DNA of 64,000 bases from Sneathiella aquimaris (GTDB taxonomy: Bacteria; Pseudomonadota; Alphaproteobacteria; Sneathiellales; Sneathiellaceae), in contig NZ_CP112881.1 in the NCBI RefSeq assembly GCF_026409565.1, positions 3,231,501 through 3,295,500 of the forward strand, given 5' to 3'. Both the position numbers and the translations under genes were made by a program. Positions 56,836-64,000 of this stretch are shown in pieces. Under the pieces are notes generated by a model. It was not told where the DNA came from, did not search any database, and saw only the letters and a list, made by a program, of their open reading frames with translations. How positions within the stretch are numbered: position 1 is the stretch's first letter; every line of letters begins with the position of its first letter.

Positions 56836-58829
56836 CCAAAGAGCTGGAAAACAACGTGGCGGAGCCTGAAATTCAGGCCCGCCACCGCACTCTGTCGTCT
56901 TTTTGGAATTTAGTACTGATTATTGCCACCCTCATCGTTGTGGCCCTTTCGGTGAACCAGCTCTTTAATTTCGGCTTTTTCATTAATCACATTTGGCTGG
57001 ACAACAAGTACCAATACGCCCTGTTTGGCCTGCTTGTCCCGTTAGTTTTCCTGATTTTCCCGATGCGCCAACAGTCCAGCACGACACAAGTGCCCTGGTA
57101 TGACGTCTTGTTCTTCGCCAGCATGCTTGCTGTTTTGATGTTCTTTTTCATCAATGCAGAAAGAATACTGGATAGTGGATGGGAAATGGGGGCACCAGAT
57201 TACGTTGTGGGCATGGGCCTGCTCCTGTGGGCTTTGGTGCTGGAAGCAACCCGACGGGCAGGCGGAACAGCACTTTTCGTCATTGTCTTCCTGATTTCTC
57301 TTTACCCGCTCTATGCTGAAGTAATGCCAGGGCCGATTTCAGGACTGTCCAGTACATTTGCAGATACCACCGCCTACCACACCCTCAGTGCAGAGAGTAT
57401 GCTCGGCATTCCAATGCAGGCCTTGGCCAACCTTGTCATCGGTTTTCTGATTTTTGGTGTTGCGCTTACACAAACCGGAGGGGGACGCTTCTTTATCAAC
57501 TTGGCGTTTGCATTACTTGGACATGTCAGAGGAGGACCTGCAAAAGTAGCCATTTTTTCTTCAGGGTTAATGGGTTCCATGAGCGGCAGTGTGGTTTCAA
57601 ATGTTATTACAACAGGTGTTCTGACAATCCCGGCCATGAGAAAAACCGGCTTTTCAAGAGCCTATGCGGGAGGCGTTGAAGCCTGTGCTTCCACAGGCGG
57701 TGTGCTTATGCCACCCATAATGGGTTCAACCGCCTTCATTATGGCCGTCTTTTTGGATGTGCCCTATATCACGATTGCGGTTGCCGCCATTATTCCTTCA
57801 ATCCTGTATTACCTCGCTCTGTTTATTCAGATCGACGCCTTTGCAGCGCGTAATGACATGCCGGGGATAAAGCGGGAAAATTTACCGTCGCTCAAACAGA
57901 CACTGCTCGAGGGGTGGCATTTTATCGCTGTATTCGTTCTGTTAATCGTCATGTTGATTTATCTGAAACAGGAAGTACTCGCTCCGTTTTACGCAACGGT
58001 CCTCCTGCTGGCGATCAATCAGATATTCCCGCATAGCCGGTGGAACGGAAAAGACTTTGTAAATTTCGTTCTGGCTACGGGCAAATTACTGGCTGAAATT
58101 GGGGGTATCCTTGTTGGCGTTGGCCTGATTGTGGGTGCACTTTCCATTACTGGGATGGCAGGAACATTGGTCAACGACCTGATTTTCCTTGCCGGTGGTA
58201 ACACACTTGTTCTTTTGGTAATGGGTGCGATTACAAGCTTTATTATGGGCATCGGCATGACAGTGACCGCCGCCTATATTTTCTTGGCTATCGTATTGGC
58301 CCCCGCACTGATCCAAGGTGGTCTGGAACCGATGTCAGTACATTTGTTCATTTTGTATTGGGGTATGGTTTCTTTCATAACACCGCCAGTTGCTCTGGGC
58401 GCCTTTGCTGCGGCATCGATTGCTGGCGCCAGTCCAATGAAAACAGGACTGGAAGCCATGCGGTTGGGATCGATTATCTATTTCGTTCCCTTCTTCTTCG
58501 TTCTGGATCCCGCCTTTATTTTGCAAGGCGAAATTGGACGGTCGATGTTACTGTTTGTGTCCGCTGTTGGGGGTGTCATCCTGGTTGCAAGCGCCCTGCA
58601 AGGATATTTGATCGGTATTGGCAACCTGCACAGACATCCTGTCTTCGGATGGCTGATCAGAGCCGCCGTCCTTTTCGGAGGCTTACTCCTTGCCACTCCA
58701 GGGGGGAGCGATCTGATCCCCTTTAGTGACCTGGAATTAGGCTTGGCAGCCCTCATGTTTACGGGCCCTGCCGTTGCTATGGCGTTTTATTTTGATCGCG
58801 GCCACACCAAAAAACAACATATTACCTAA
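56826..58829 (+). CDS. TAXI-TRAP fused permease 1 (DctQM-like)
   Basis: A 667-residue inner-membrane protein fusing the small (Q) and large (M) TRAP subunits, with ~17-18 membrane helices. Characteristic are GFSRAYAGGVEACASTGGVLMPPIMGS, GMTVTAAYIFLAIVLAPALIQGG and FITPPVALGAFAAASIAGASP. Sodium-driven uptake is known for the family. The start lies inside the end of the binding-protein gene. A strong terminator follows. Confidence 0.93.
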   Translation: MEITKELENNVAEPEIQARHRTLSSFWNLVLIIATLIVVALSVNQLFNFGFFINHIWLDNKYQYALFGLLVPLVFLIFPMRQQSSTTQVPWYDVLFFASMLAVLMFFFINAERILDSGWEMGAPDYVVGMGLLLWALVLEATRRAGGTALFVIVFLISLYPLYAEVMPGPISGLSSTFADTTAYHTLSAESMLGIPMQALANLVIGFLIFGVALTQTGGGRFFINLAFALLGHVRGGPAKVAIFSSGLMGSMSGSVVSNVITTGVLTIPAMRKTGFSRAYAGGVEACASTGGVLMPPIMGSTAFIMAVFLDVPYITIAVAAIIPSILYYLALFIQIDAFAARNDMPGIKRENLPSLKQTLLEGWHFIAVFVLLIVMLIYLKQEVLAPFYATVLLLAINQIFPHSRWNGKDFVNFVLATGKLLAEIGGILVGVGLIVGALSITGMAGTLVNDLIFLAGGNTLVLLVMGAITSFIMGIGMTVTAAYIFLAIVLAPALIQGGLEPMSVHLFILYWGMVSFITPPVALGAFAAASIAGASPMKTGLEAMRLGSIIYFVPFFFVLDPAFILQGEIGRSMLLFVSAVGGVILVASALQGYLIGIGNLHRHPVFGWLIRAAVLFGGLLLATPGGSDLIPFSDLELGLAALMFTGPAVAMAFYFDRGHTKKQHIT

Positions 58830-58841
58830 TGACCAAACGAG

Positions 58842-58891
58842 GAGCAGCAGATCTGATTTTGACAAAATAATCAGATCTGCTGCTCTTTTTT
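58842..58891 (+). terminator. Strong intrinsic terminator between the two TAXI-TRAP operons
   Basis: A perfect 17-bp stem (GAGCAGCAGATCTGATT and its complement) with a 10-base loop and a TTTTTT tail. It makes the two transporter operons separate transcription units. Confidence 0.95.
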
Positions 58892-59035
58892 CATTGGCAT
58901 AAATATTATATAAATCAAATACAAAGCACTTTTTTATTATCCTTCCCCCAAGACATACCCGCATTCAGTGTGTGCACTTCACCCGCATTGCGATTCTGCT
59001 GCAAGTCAAACAATTTTTGCTCTTGCAGAATGGTG

Positions 59036-59050
59036 TTCTGCTATGCAGAA
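59036..59050. promoter_or_regulatory. Second IclR-type operator, identical core
   Basis: TTCTGC-TAT-GCAGAA is identical to the core at 55611-55625. Additional half-sites ATTCTGC (58993-58999) and GCAGAAT (59025-59031) lie just upstream. It is 60 bases before the second TAXI gene. Confidence 0.7.
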
Positions 59051-59109
59051 TGCCCTCGCGTTGGAATGACAAAAACAAAACACTCCAATTCTTATATCGG
59101 GAGAAACAA

Positions 59110-60273
59110 ATGCGCATTTCTATAAAAAACTCACTGACTATTGGCTTCGCGGCTGCTGCTGGTTTGGCTGCTGTCAGTGCCACTTCAATTGCTTCTGCAG
59201 AAGGCTTGCCCAAATCACTGATCTGGACTGCTTACGGCACCACATCCAGTGGTTACGCTCAGGCAGTTGCCATCGGTAACGTTCTAAAAAATGAATTCGG
59301 AACGTCACTCCGTGTCTTGCCAGGCAAAAATGATATTTCTCGCATGACCCCCCTGAAAATCGGCAAAGCTGATTACTGCGCTTGCGGTATTGCCAGCTAC
59401 TTCGGTCAGGAAGGCGTAATGCAATTTGCGACTGATAAATGGGGCCCGCAGCCACTGCGTGCACTTTTAACATCAAAAGGATCTTTCGGTCTTGGTGTTG
59501 CGATCGCAAAAGATTCTGGTGTTGAAAAACTAAGCGACCTTAAAGGCAAGCGTATTGCCTGGGTCCGTGGCGCTGATGGCCTTAACATCGCGTCTACTGC
59601 ATTCCTTGCCTATGGTGGGCTAACTTGGGATGATGTAACTAAAGTTGAATTCCCTGGCTTCAAAGATTCAATTGATGGCGTGATCAACGGTCAGATTGAT
59701 GCGGCCTTCTCATCAACCGTGTCTCCACATGTGAAACGCCTTGCCGCAAGCCCTCGTGGCGTTACCTGGTCAACATTGCCAGCTGATGACACCGCAGCGT
59801 GGAAACGGATGAACGATATTGCGCCTTATTTCTCACCAGTGAAAGCAACAGTCGGCGCCGACATCAGCAAAGACAAGCCATGGGTTGGCGCGGGTTACCC
59901 TTATCCAATCTTGGTGACCAACGCCAGCCAGCCTGCCGATCAGGTCTATACACTGACGAAAGCCATGGTCGAAAAGCATGATGGCTATAAAGACAATGCC
60001 CCTGGTGCAAAAGGCTGGGCCATTGAAAACCAGAATTTTGAATGGATTATTCCTTACCACGAAGGTGCTGTTAAATACTTCAAAGAAATTGGTAAGTGGA
60101 CAGATGCCGCACAGAAGCATCAGGACCGTCTCATAAAACGTCAGGAAGTGCTGGCAACAGCCTATGCCGCGTATAAAGCGACCAATCCATCAGAAGACGC
60201 GTTTAAAGCAGGTTGGACGAAAGCCCGTGCGGAAGCACTGGCAGCAGCGAAGCTTGCCGTAAACTTTAACTAA
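59110..60273 (+). CDS. TAXI-type TRAP transporter substrate-binding protein 2
   Basis: A 387-residue paralogue of the protein at 55690. Its signal peptide ends SIASAEG. It shares VLPGKNDISRMTPLK, LKGKRIAWVRGAD and the SPRGVTWSTLPADDTAAWKRMNDIAPYF region, with clear sequence drift elsewhere. Residues that differ near the predicted ligand cleft (for example ADYCACGIASYFG here versus VQFVANGGGTYFA in copy 1) suggest a different ligand preference. ATG 59110 follows GGGAG. Confidence 0.92.
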   Translation: MRISIKNSLTIGFAAAAGLAAVSATSIASAEGLPKSLIWTAYGTTSSGYAQAVAIGNVLKNEFGTSLRVLPGKNDISRMTPLKIGKADYCACGIASYFGQEGVMQFATDKWGPQPLRALLTSKGSFGLGVAIAKDSGVEKLSDLKGKRIAWVRGADGLNIASTAFLAYGGLTWDDVTKVEFPGFKDSIDGVINGQIDAAFSSTVSPHVKRLAASPRGVTWSTLPADDTAAWKRMNDIAPYFSPVKATVGADISKDKPWVGAGYPYPILVTNASQPADQVYTLTKAMVEKHDGYKDNAPGAKGWAIENQNFEWIIPYHEGAVKYFKEIGKWTDAAQKHQDRLIKRQEVLATAYAAYKATNPSEDAFKAGWTKARAEALAAAKLAVNFN

Positions 60274-60293
60274 TATACTGATCGTTCAGTGTC

Positions 60294-62285
60294 ATGAAAG
60301 AGAATGAACATTCTCAAGAGGAAGCGGCGGCGGGATCTTCTCGCCGTCGTTCTCTCGCTGGCGGGTGGGAACTTCTTCCCTATATCTCTGCGATTACCGT
60401 CCTCATCCTGTCAATAAATCAGCTTTTTAACCTCGGCTTTTTTGTTGGCTTTACCTTCCTCTCAAACCAGTACGCCTACATCATTGCAGGTTTCCTCCTT
60501 CCGCTCATCTTCTTGATGTGGCCAGCCCATTCAAAAGCATCTCTTTCAAAAGTTCCTCTTTATGATGCCTTTCTGGCGGCAATCATGATGGGAATTTGCT
60601 TTTACTTTGCCTTCAGCAGTGAAAAAATTCTGGATGAAGGATGGGAATATGCGGCCCCGGATCACGCCATATATATGAGCTATCTGTTTTGGGCGCTGAT
60701 CTTTGAGTGCACTCGAAGAGCGGGCGGTCTGGCGATTTTTGCGATTGTCGTAGTCATTTCATTCTATCCGACATTCGCAGATATTATGCCGGGACCAATT
60801 TCAGGTGCCGCGGCAAGCCTGCCGGACACTGCGATTTTCCATACGATGAGTTCCGAGAGTGTCCTTGGAATACCGTTGCGTGCCTTTACCAATCTGGTCA
60901 TCGGTTTTCTGGTGTTTGGCGTCGCGCTGCAGCATACAGGCGGCGGTAAATTCTTCATCGATTTCGCATTTGCCCTTTTAGGTCATGTTCGCGGAGGACC
61001 AGCAAAGGTCGCAATTTTCTCGTCCGGTCTGATGGGCTCCATGAGCGGAAGTGTGATCACCAACGTCCTGACAACCGGTGTCCTGTCCATTCCGGCCATG
61101 CGCCGAGTGGGCTTTTCGCGGGCCTATGCGGGCGGCGTTGAAACTTGTGCTTCCACAGGCGGCGTTCTGATGCCACCCATTATGGGGGCAACCGCCTTCA
61201 TCATGGCAACCTTTCTGGAGATTCCATATATCGATATCGCCATTGCCGCGATTATTCCATCGGTCCTCTACTTTTTTGGCCTGTTCGTACAAATTGATGC
61301 CTATGCAGCAAAGAATGATCTGAAAGGATTGCCGAAAGAGGAATTGCCGTCTCTGGGCAAAACCCTGAAAGAAGGTTGGCATTTCATTGCGGTGTTTGTG
61401 ATCCTTGTTTGGCTTCTTGTCTTCCTGAAACAAGAGTCTGTTGCCCCATTCTATGCAACAGCACTGCTTATTCTGATCAATCAGATTTTCCCGTATTCCC
61501 GCTGGGGATGGCGCGAATTGAAGCAGTTTGTTTTTGGTGCAGCCAGCTTGTTCGCCGAACTGGCAGCCATTTTGTGTGGTGTTGGCCTAATCGTAGGCGC
61601 ACTCGCTGTAACGGGTATGTCCGGTACAATTGCGAATGATCTTATCTTTCTGGCTGGCGGAAATCCCCTGATCCTCCTTGTGATGGGTGCCCTTACCAGT
61701 TTTATTCTCGGCATCGGCATGACGGTGACGGCTGCGTATATTTTCTTGGCAATTTCGTTGGCTCCGGCCGTGATTTCTGCTGGTCTAGATCCGCTCGCTG
61801 TCCATCTGTTTATCCTGTATTGGGGAATGTTGAGCTTCATCACTCCTCCAGTTGCACTGGGGGCGTTTGCTGCGGCGACAGTGGCCGGCGCAAAACCGAT
61901 GGAGACCGGCGTTCAGGCAATGAAACTGGGAAGTATCATCTATTTCATCCCGTTCTTCTTTGTTCTGAACCCAGCCTTGATCCTTCAGGGTGAAACACTG
62001 GAGATAATCAAGGTTGTGTTTACCGCGCTCCTGGGTACGTGGATAATTGCAAGCGCTCTTCAAGGGTATCTTGCTTGGGTTGGCAAGCTCGATATTCATC
62101 CGCAAGGACGCTGGATTATTCGTGGCTTATTGCTGATCTCTGGTCTTGCTCTTGCGACACCCGGCGGCGGTTTAATGCCGGTCAGCAACAATGAACTGGT
62201 CTTCATTGCGGTAGCGCTTGCTGTACCAACCGTTCTCGTCGTATTGTTTGCAAATAGGAGAAATCAAACAATACGGAATGCCTGA
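60294..62285 (+). CDS. TAXI-TRAP fused permease 2 (DctQM-like)
   Basis: A 663-residue paralogue of the permease at 56826 with the same layout: about four helices in the Q-like part, then the M domain with GFSRAYAGGVETCASTGGVLMPPIMGA and FITPPVALGAFAAATVAGAKP. It starts 20 bases after the second binding-protein gene. The operon is a tandem duplication of 55690-58829. Confidence 0.93.
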   Translation: MKENEHSQEEAAAGSSRRRSLAGGWELLPYISAITVLILSINQLFNLGFFVGFTFLSNQYAYIIAGFLLPLIFLMWPAHSKASLSKVPLYDAFLAAIMMGICFYFAFSSEKILDEGWEYAAPDHAIYMSYLFWALIFECTRRAGGLAIFAIVVVISFYPTFADIMPGPISGAAASLPDTAIFHTMSSESVLGIPLRAFTNLVIGFLVFGVALQHTGGGKFFIDFAFALLGHVRGGPAKVAIFSSGLMGSMSGSVITNVLTTGVLSIPAMRRVGFSRAYAGGVETCASTGGVLMPPIMGATAFIMATFLEIPYIDIAIAAIIPSVLYFFGLFVQIDAYAAKNDLKGLPKEELPSLGKTLKEGWHFIAVFVILVWLLVFLKQESVAPFYATALLILINQIFPYSRWGWRELKQFVFGAASLFAELAAILCGVGLIVGALAVTGMSGTIANDLIFLAGGNPLILLVMGALTSFILGIGMTVTAAYIFLAISLAPAVISAGLDPLAVHLFILYWGMLSFITPPVALGAFAAATVAGAKPMETGVQAMKLGSIIYFIPFFFVLNPALILQGETLEIIKVVFTALLGTWIIASALQGYLAWVGKLDIHPQGRWIIRGLLLISGLALATPGGGLMPVSNNELVFIAVALAVPTVLVVLFANRRNQTIRNA

Positions 62286-62288
62286 TTT

Positions 62289-63014
62289 ATGAAACGTGGT
62301 TTAACTATTGCGATGGCCGCCGGCTTACTTATCTTTTGTGCGGCCATCGTCACCGTTTATGTCTCTATCGGTTCGATTATCATTGATACGATAGAAGAAG
62401 AAGGCACGGCCCTCACCCAAACGGAGGTCACGGTGCAAGACGCTGAATTTGCACCAACAACAGGCACCGCGACGTTGGTTCAGGTAAAAGTCGCCAATCC
62501 AGCGGGATATTTGGGAAAAAATGCCTTCTCAATTGACAGGATTGATCTCTGGATAGACCCAGAAACCCTGAACAGCGACATCCTTCACATTAAAAGCATG
62601 ATTCTCGTCGCTCCGGAAATCAACTATGAAATAGCAACCGAAACAGACAATCTTCGAACGCTAAAACAATATATTGATAATTCCGCACCGACAGGTGGCA
62701 CCAAGAAGAAATTGATCGTGGACAATTTCTACCTGAAGAACGGGGTTGTCGTCGTACAGGCCAACGACTTGATTGGCCAACGCAAGACAGCCAAATTAGA
62801 GGACATTCACCTGACAGGTATTGGACAGGCGGAAAATGGCCTGACACCTGCAGCCCTTGCAAGTCAAATATTGGTTCCTATTCTTCGTAACACCACCCTT
62901 GCCGCGCTCAGTACGGATCTCAACCTATCCGATCAGGCCCGAAATATTATGAACGGTGCCCTGGACGAAACCGAAAAAGCGTTTCAGGCAATCCGTCAGC
63001 TCCTCAACCAATAA
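62289..63014 (+). CDS. AsmA/DUF748-like membrane-anchored protein
   Basis: A 241-residue protein with one N-terminal TM helix (~5-28). An AsmA-like periplasmic segment follows, with the recognisable motif VQVKVANPAGYLGKNAFSIDRIDLWIDPETL near residues 66-96 and the INYE...LRTLKQYID part. The family is widespread and poorly understood; larger AsmA proteins act in lipid transport to the outer membrane. It lies 3 bases after the permease and may be co-transcribed by proximity, although its role in uptake is not evident. Confidence 0.75.
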   Translation: MKRGLTIAMAAGLLIFCAAIVTVYVSIGSIIIDTIEEEGTALTQTEVTVQDAEFAPTTGTATLVQVKVANPAGYLGKNAFSIDRIDLWIDPETLNSDILHIKSMILVAPEINYEIATETDNLRTLKQYIDNSAPTGGTKKKLIVDNFYLKNGVVVVQANDLIGQRKTAKLEDIHLTGIGQAENGLTPAALASQILVPILRNTTLAALSTDLNLSDQARNIMNGALDETEKAFQAIRQLLNQ

Positions 63015-63034
63015 GGAAAGACTAATTTAGTCTA

Positions 63035-63076
63035 TTGACAGACCTCTCCAACCGTTGTATTTAACAATCTAGTTAA
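63035..63076 (+). promoter_or_regulatory. Promoter and operator of the ArsR-type gene
   Basis: TTGACA at 63035-63040 is a perfect -35 box. A 17-base spacer leads to TATTTA at 63058-63063. The inverted repeat TTAAC-N6-GTTAA (63061-63076) overlaps the -10 region, as expected for an ArsR-type autorepressor. Confidence 0.55.
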
Positions 63077-63094
63077 TTAAAATGAATGTTAAAC

Positions 63095-63460
63095 ATGAAC
63101 ACAGATCCTCTATCGACAATTTTTGCAGCGCTTGCAGACCCCACCAGACGGGCCATTATTGACCAATTAACCCATGGCGAGAAAACGGCTGGCGAACTTG
63201 CAAAACCGTTTTCCATGTCTGCCCCCGCGATCTCTCGGCATCTGAAAGTCCTGGAAAATGCCAATCTTATTGACCGGACAGTTGATGCTCAATGGCGACG
63301 TTGCTCGCTTAATCCAAAAGGCCTCGAAGAAGTAAGTAACTGGGTTTCCCATTATCAAAAATTCTGGGCCGATCGATTTGCCGCGCTCGATGATTATTTG
63401 GAAGATCTGAAATCCCAAGGAGATAAAACCGATGAACGTGATGACAAGGGAAGAAAATAA
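63095..63460 (+). CDS. ArsR-type autorepressor (SdpR-like)
   Basis: A ~121-residue winged-helix repressor (FAALADPTRRAIIDQLTHGEKTAGELAKPFSMSAPAISRHLKVLE). It lacks the CxC metal site of metal-sensing ArsR proteins and fits the SdpR/YczF-like group that represses itself and an SRPBCC partner. ATG 63095 is preferred; another ATG is 9 bases upstream. It overlaps the SRPBCC gene by 29 bases. Confidence 0.88.
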   Translation: MNTDPLSTIFAALADPTRRAIIDQLTHGEKTAGELAKPFSMSAPAISRHLKVLENANLIDRTVDAQWRRCSLNPKGLEEVSNWVSHYQKFWADRFAALDDYLEDLKSQGDKTDERDDKGRK

Positions 63461-63899
63461 AACAAATATTCAACTGGAACTGGTCCGTGAATTTGACGCC
63501 TCCCCTGAGGAGGTTTTCAAGGCATGGACCGATCCGGTTGCCCTGAAGGCCTGGATGGCGCCAGAGGGAATGACGTGCCCAGATGCGGAAGCAAACGCCA
63601 TCGTCGAGGGTTCTTATAAATTTCCAATGGTCAGTAGCAACGGTGAAGTAGATACGGCCGTCGGACATTACACTTGTGTGGAAGCCCCCTGCAAACTGGC
63701 TTTTTCATGGAGCTGGCTTCAAGAGGATGGCTCTGTTGGTCATCCAATGCATGTTACGCTGGAATTTGAACGCTTGCCCGACAATCGCACACGCATGAAA
63801 ATGCTTCACATTAACCTCGCCGATCAAGAACTGAAAGAACGCCATACATCAGGTTGGGAAAGCTGCTTCAATTGCCTTGATTCGTATTTGACGTCCTAG
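63432..63899 (+). CDS. SRPBCC/AHSA1-domain protein
   Basis: A 155-residue START-like (Activator of Hsp90 homologue 1 C-terminal) domain protein: LVREFDASPEEVFKAWTDPVALKAWMAPEGM at the start, then a beta-rich ligand cavity and a GWESCFNCLDSYL C-terminal helix. It is typically encoded next to an ArsR-like repressor, as here. The bound ligand is unknown. Met4 (63441) is an alternative start. Confidence 0.88.
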   Translation: MNVMTREENKTNIQLELVREFDASPEEVFKAWTDPVALKAWMAPEGMTCPDAEANAIVEGSYKFPMVSSNGEVDTAVGHYTCVEAPCKLAFSWSWLQEDGSVGHPMHVTLEFERLPDNRTRMKMLHINLADQELKERHTSGWESCFNCLDSYLTS

Positions 63900-63923
63900 A
63901 TCGGGGGCAAAAAACGCCTTAAC

Positions 63924-63944
63924 AAAACAGTTGCCTGTTTTTTT
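63924..63944 (+). terminator. Intrinsic terminator after the ArsR-SRPBCC pair
   Basis: AAAACAG and CTGTTTT form a 7-bp stem with a TTGC loop and a T run, 25 bases after the SRPBCC stop codon. Confidence 0.65.
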
Positions 63945-64000
63945 CAGTTGCCGCCCCTCAATTCAGAGGGCATAACCGAAAAGACCAACAACTGTTCGTT

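Overview
The window is chromosomal DNA of a free-living, probably marine, Gram-negative alphaproteobacterium of about 50% GC. This is inferred from the family content: PuuE/PuuD/XdhABC purine catabolism with an FCD-type GntR regulator, TAXI-type TRAP transporters, a LapBCE-like type I secretion system, Skp and a stand-alone SUMT. The species cannot be fixed from sequence alone. No rRNA, tRNA, CRISPR array, insertion sequence or prophage was seen.

Layout. (1) 1-3782: nucleoside salvage operon (aldehyde dehydrogenase 3' end, deoA, deoB, add), with overlapping stop/start codons. (2) 3785-6777: Skp-like chaperone, nitroreductase, universal stress protein with an FNR-like box, RluE-type pseudouridine synthase. 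(3) 7001-20301: a LuxR-type regulator with a degenerate receiver, then a Lap-like cell-surface secretion/proteolysis module. The module holds a TolC-family porin, a LapB-like ABC transporter, a LapC-like adaptor, two LapG-family periplasmic proteins and two membrane sensors ending in degenerate HD-GYP domains. One LapG-family protein keeps its Cys-His-Asp triad; the other has Ser in place of Cys. (4) 20525-31129: mixed genes (trypsin-like protease plus small lipoprotein, DUF924, SDR, an MlaF-like ATPase without its H-loop His, SUMT, HrpB, an MMPL-type transporter, GNAT). (5) 31102-51570: a nearly complete purine/urate catabolic island. (6) 51659-52678: a glycosyltransferase. (7) 52697-62285: an IclR regulator, acyl-CoA dehydrogenase and class II aldolase-like protein on one strand, and two tandem TAXI-TRAP transporters on the other, with the same palindromic operator candidate in front of each transporter. 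(8) 62289-63899: AsmA-like anchored protein and an ArsR/SRPBCC pair.

How the genes work together. The purine island encodes nucleoside import (ATPase, two permeases, BMP binding protein) and an adenine/adenosine deaminase. Xanthine dehydrogenase follows with its XdhC chaperone and a cysteine desulfurase that could supply the sulfido ligand of the molybdenum cofactor. Next come a urate/xanthine permease, the membrane urate oxidase PuuD, HIU hydrolase, OHCU decarboxylase, allantoinase, allantoicase and ureidoglycolate lyase. The result would be import and complete oxidation of purines to glyoxylate and urea/ammonia.

The most unusual part is region 3. In the described Lap systems the LapG protease is held by LapD, a c-di-GMP receptor with degenerate GGDEF-EAL domains. 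No LapD-type protein lies here. Instead each LapG homologue sits next to a membrane protein with a large periplasmic sensor, a PAS domain and an HD-GYP domain that has lost metal ligands. The arrangement suggests a variant Lap circuit built on HD-GYP pseudo-enzymes and a pseudo-protease. The secreted adhesin is not in the window.
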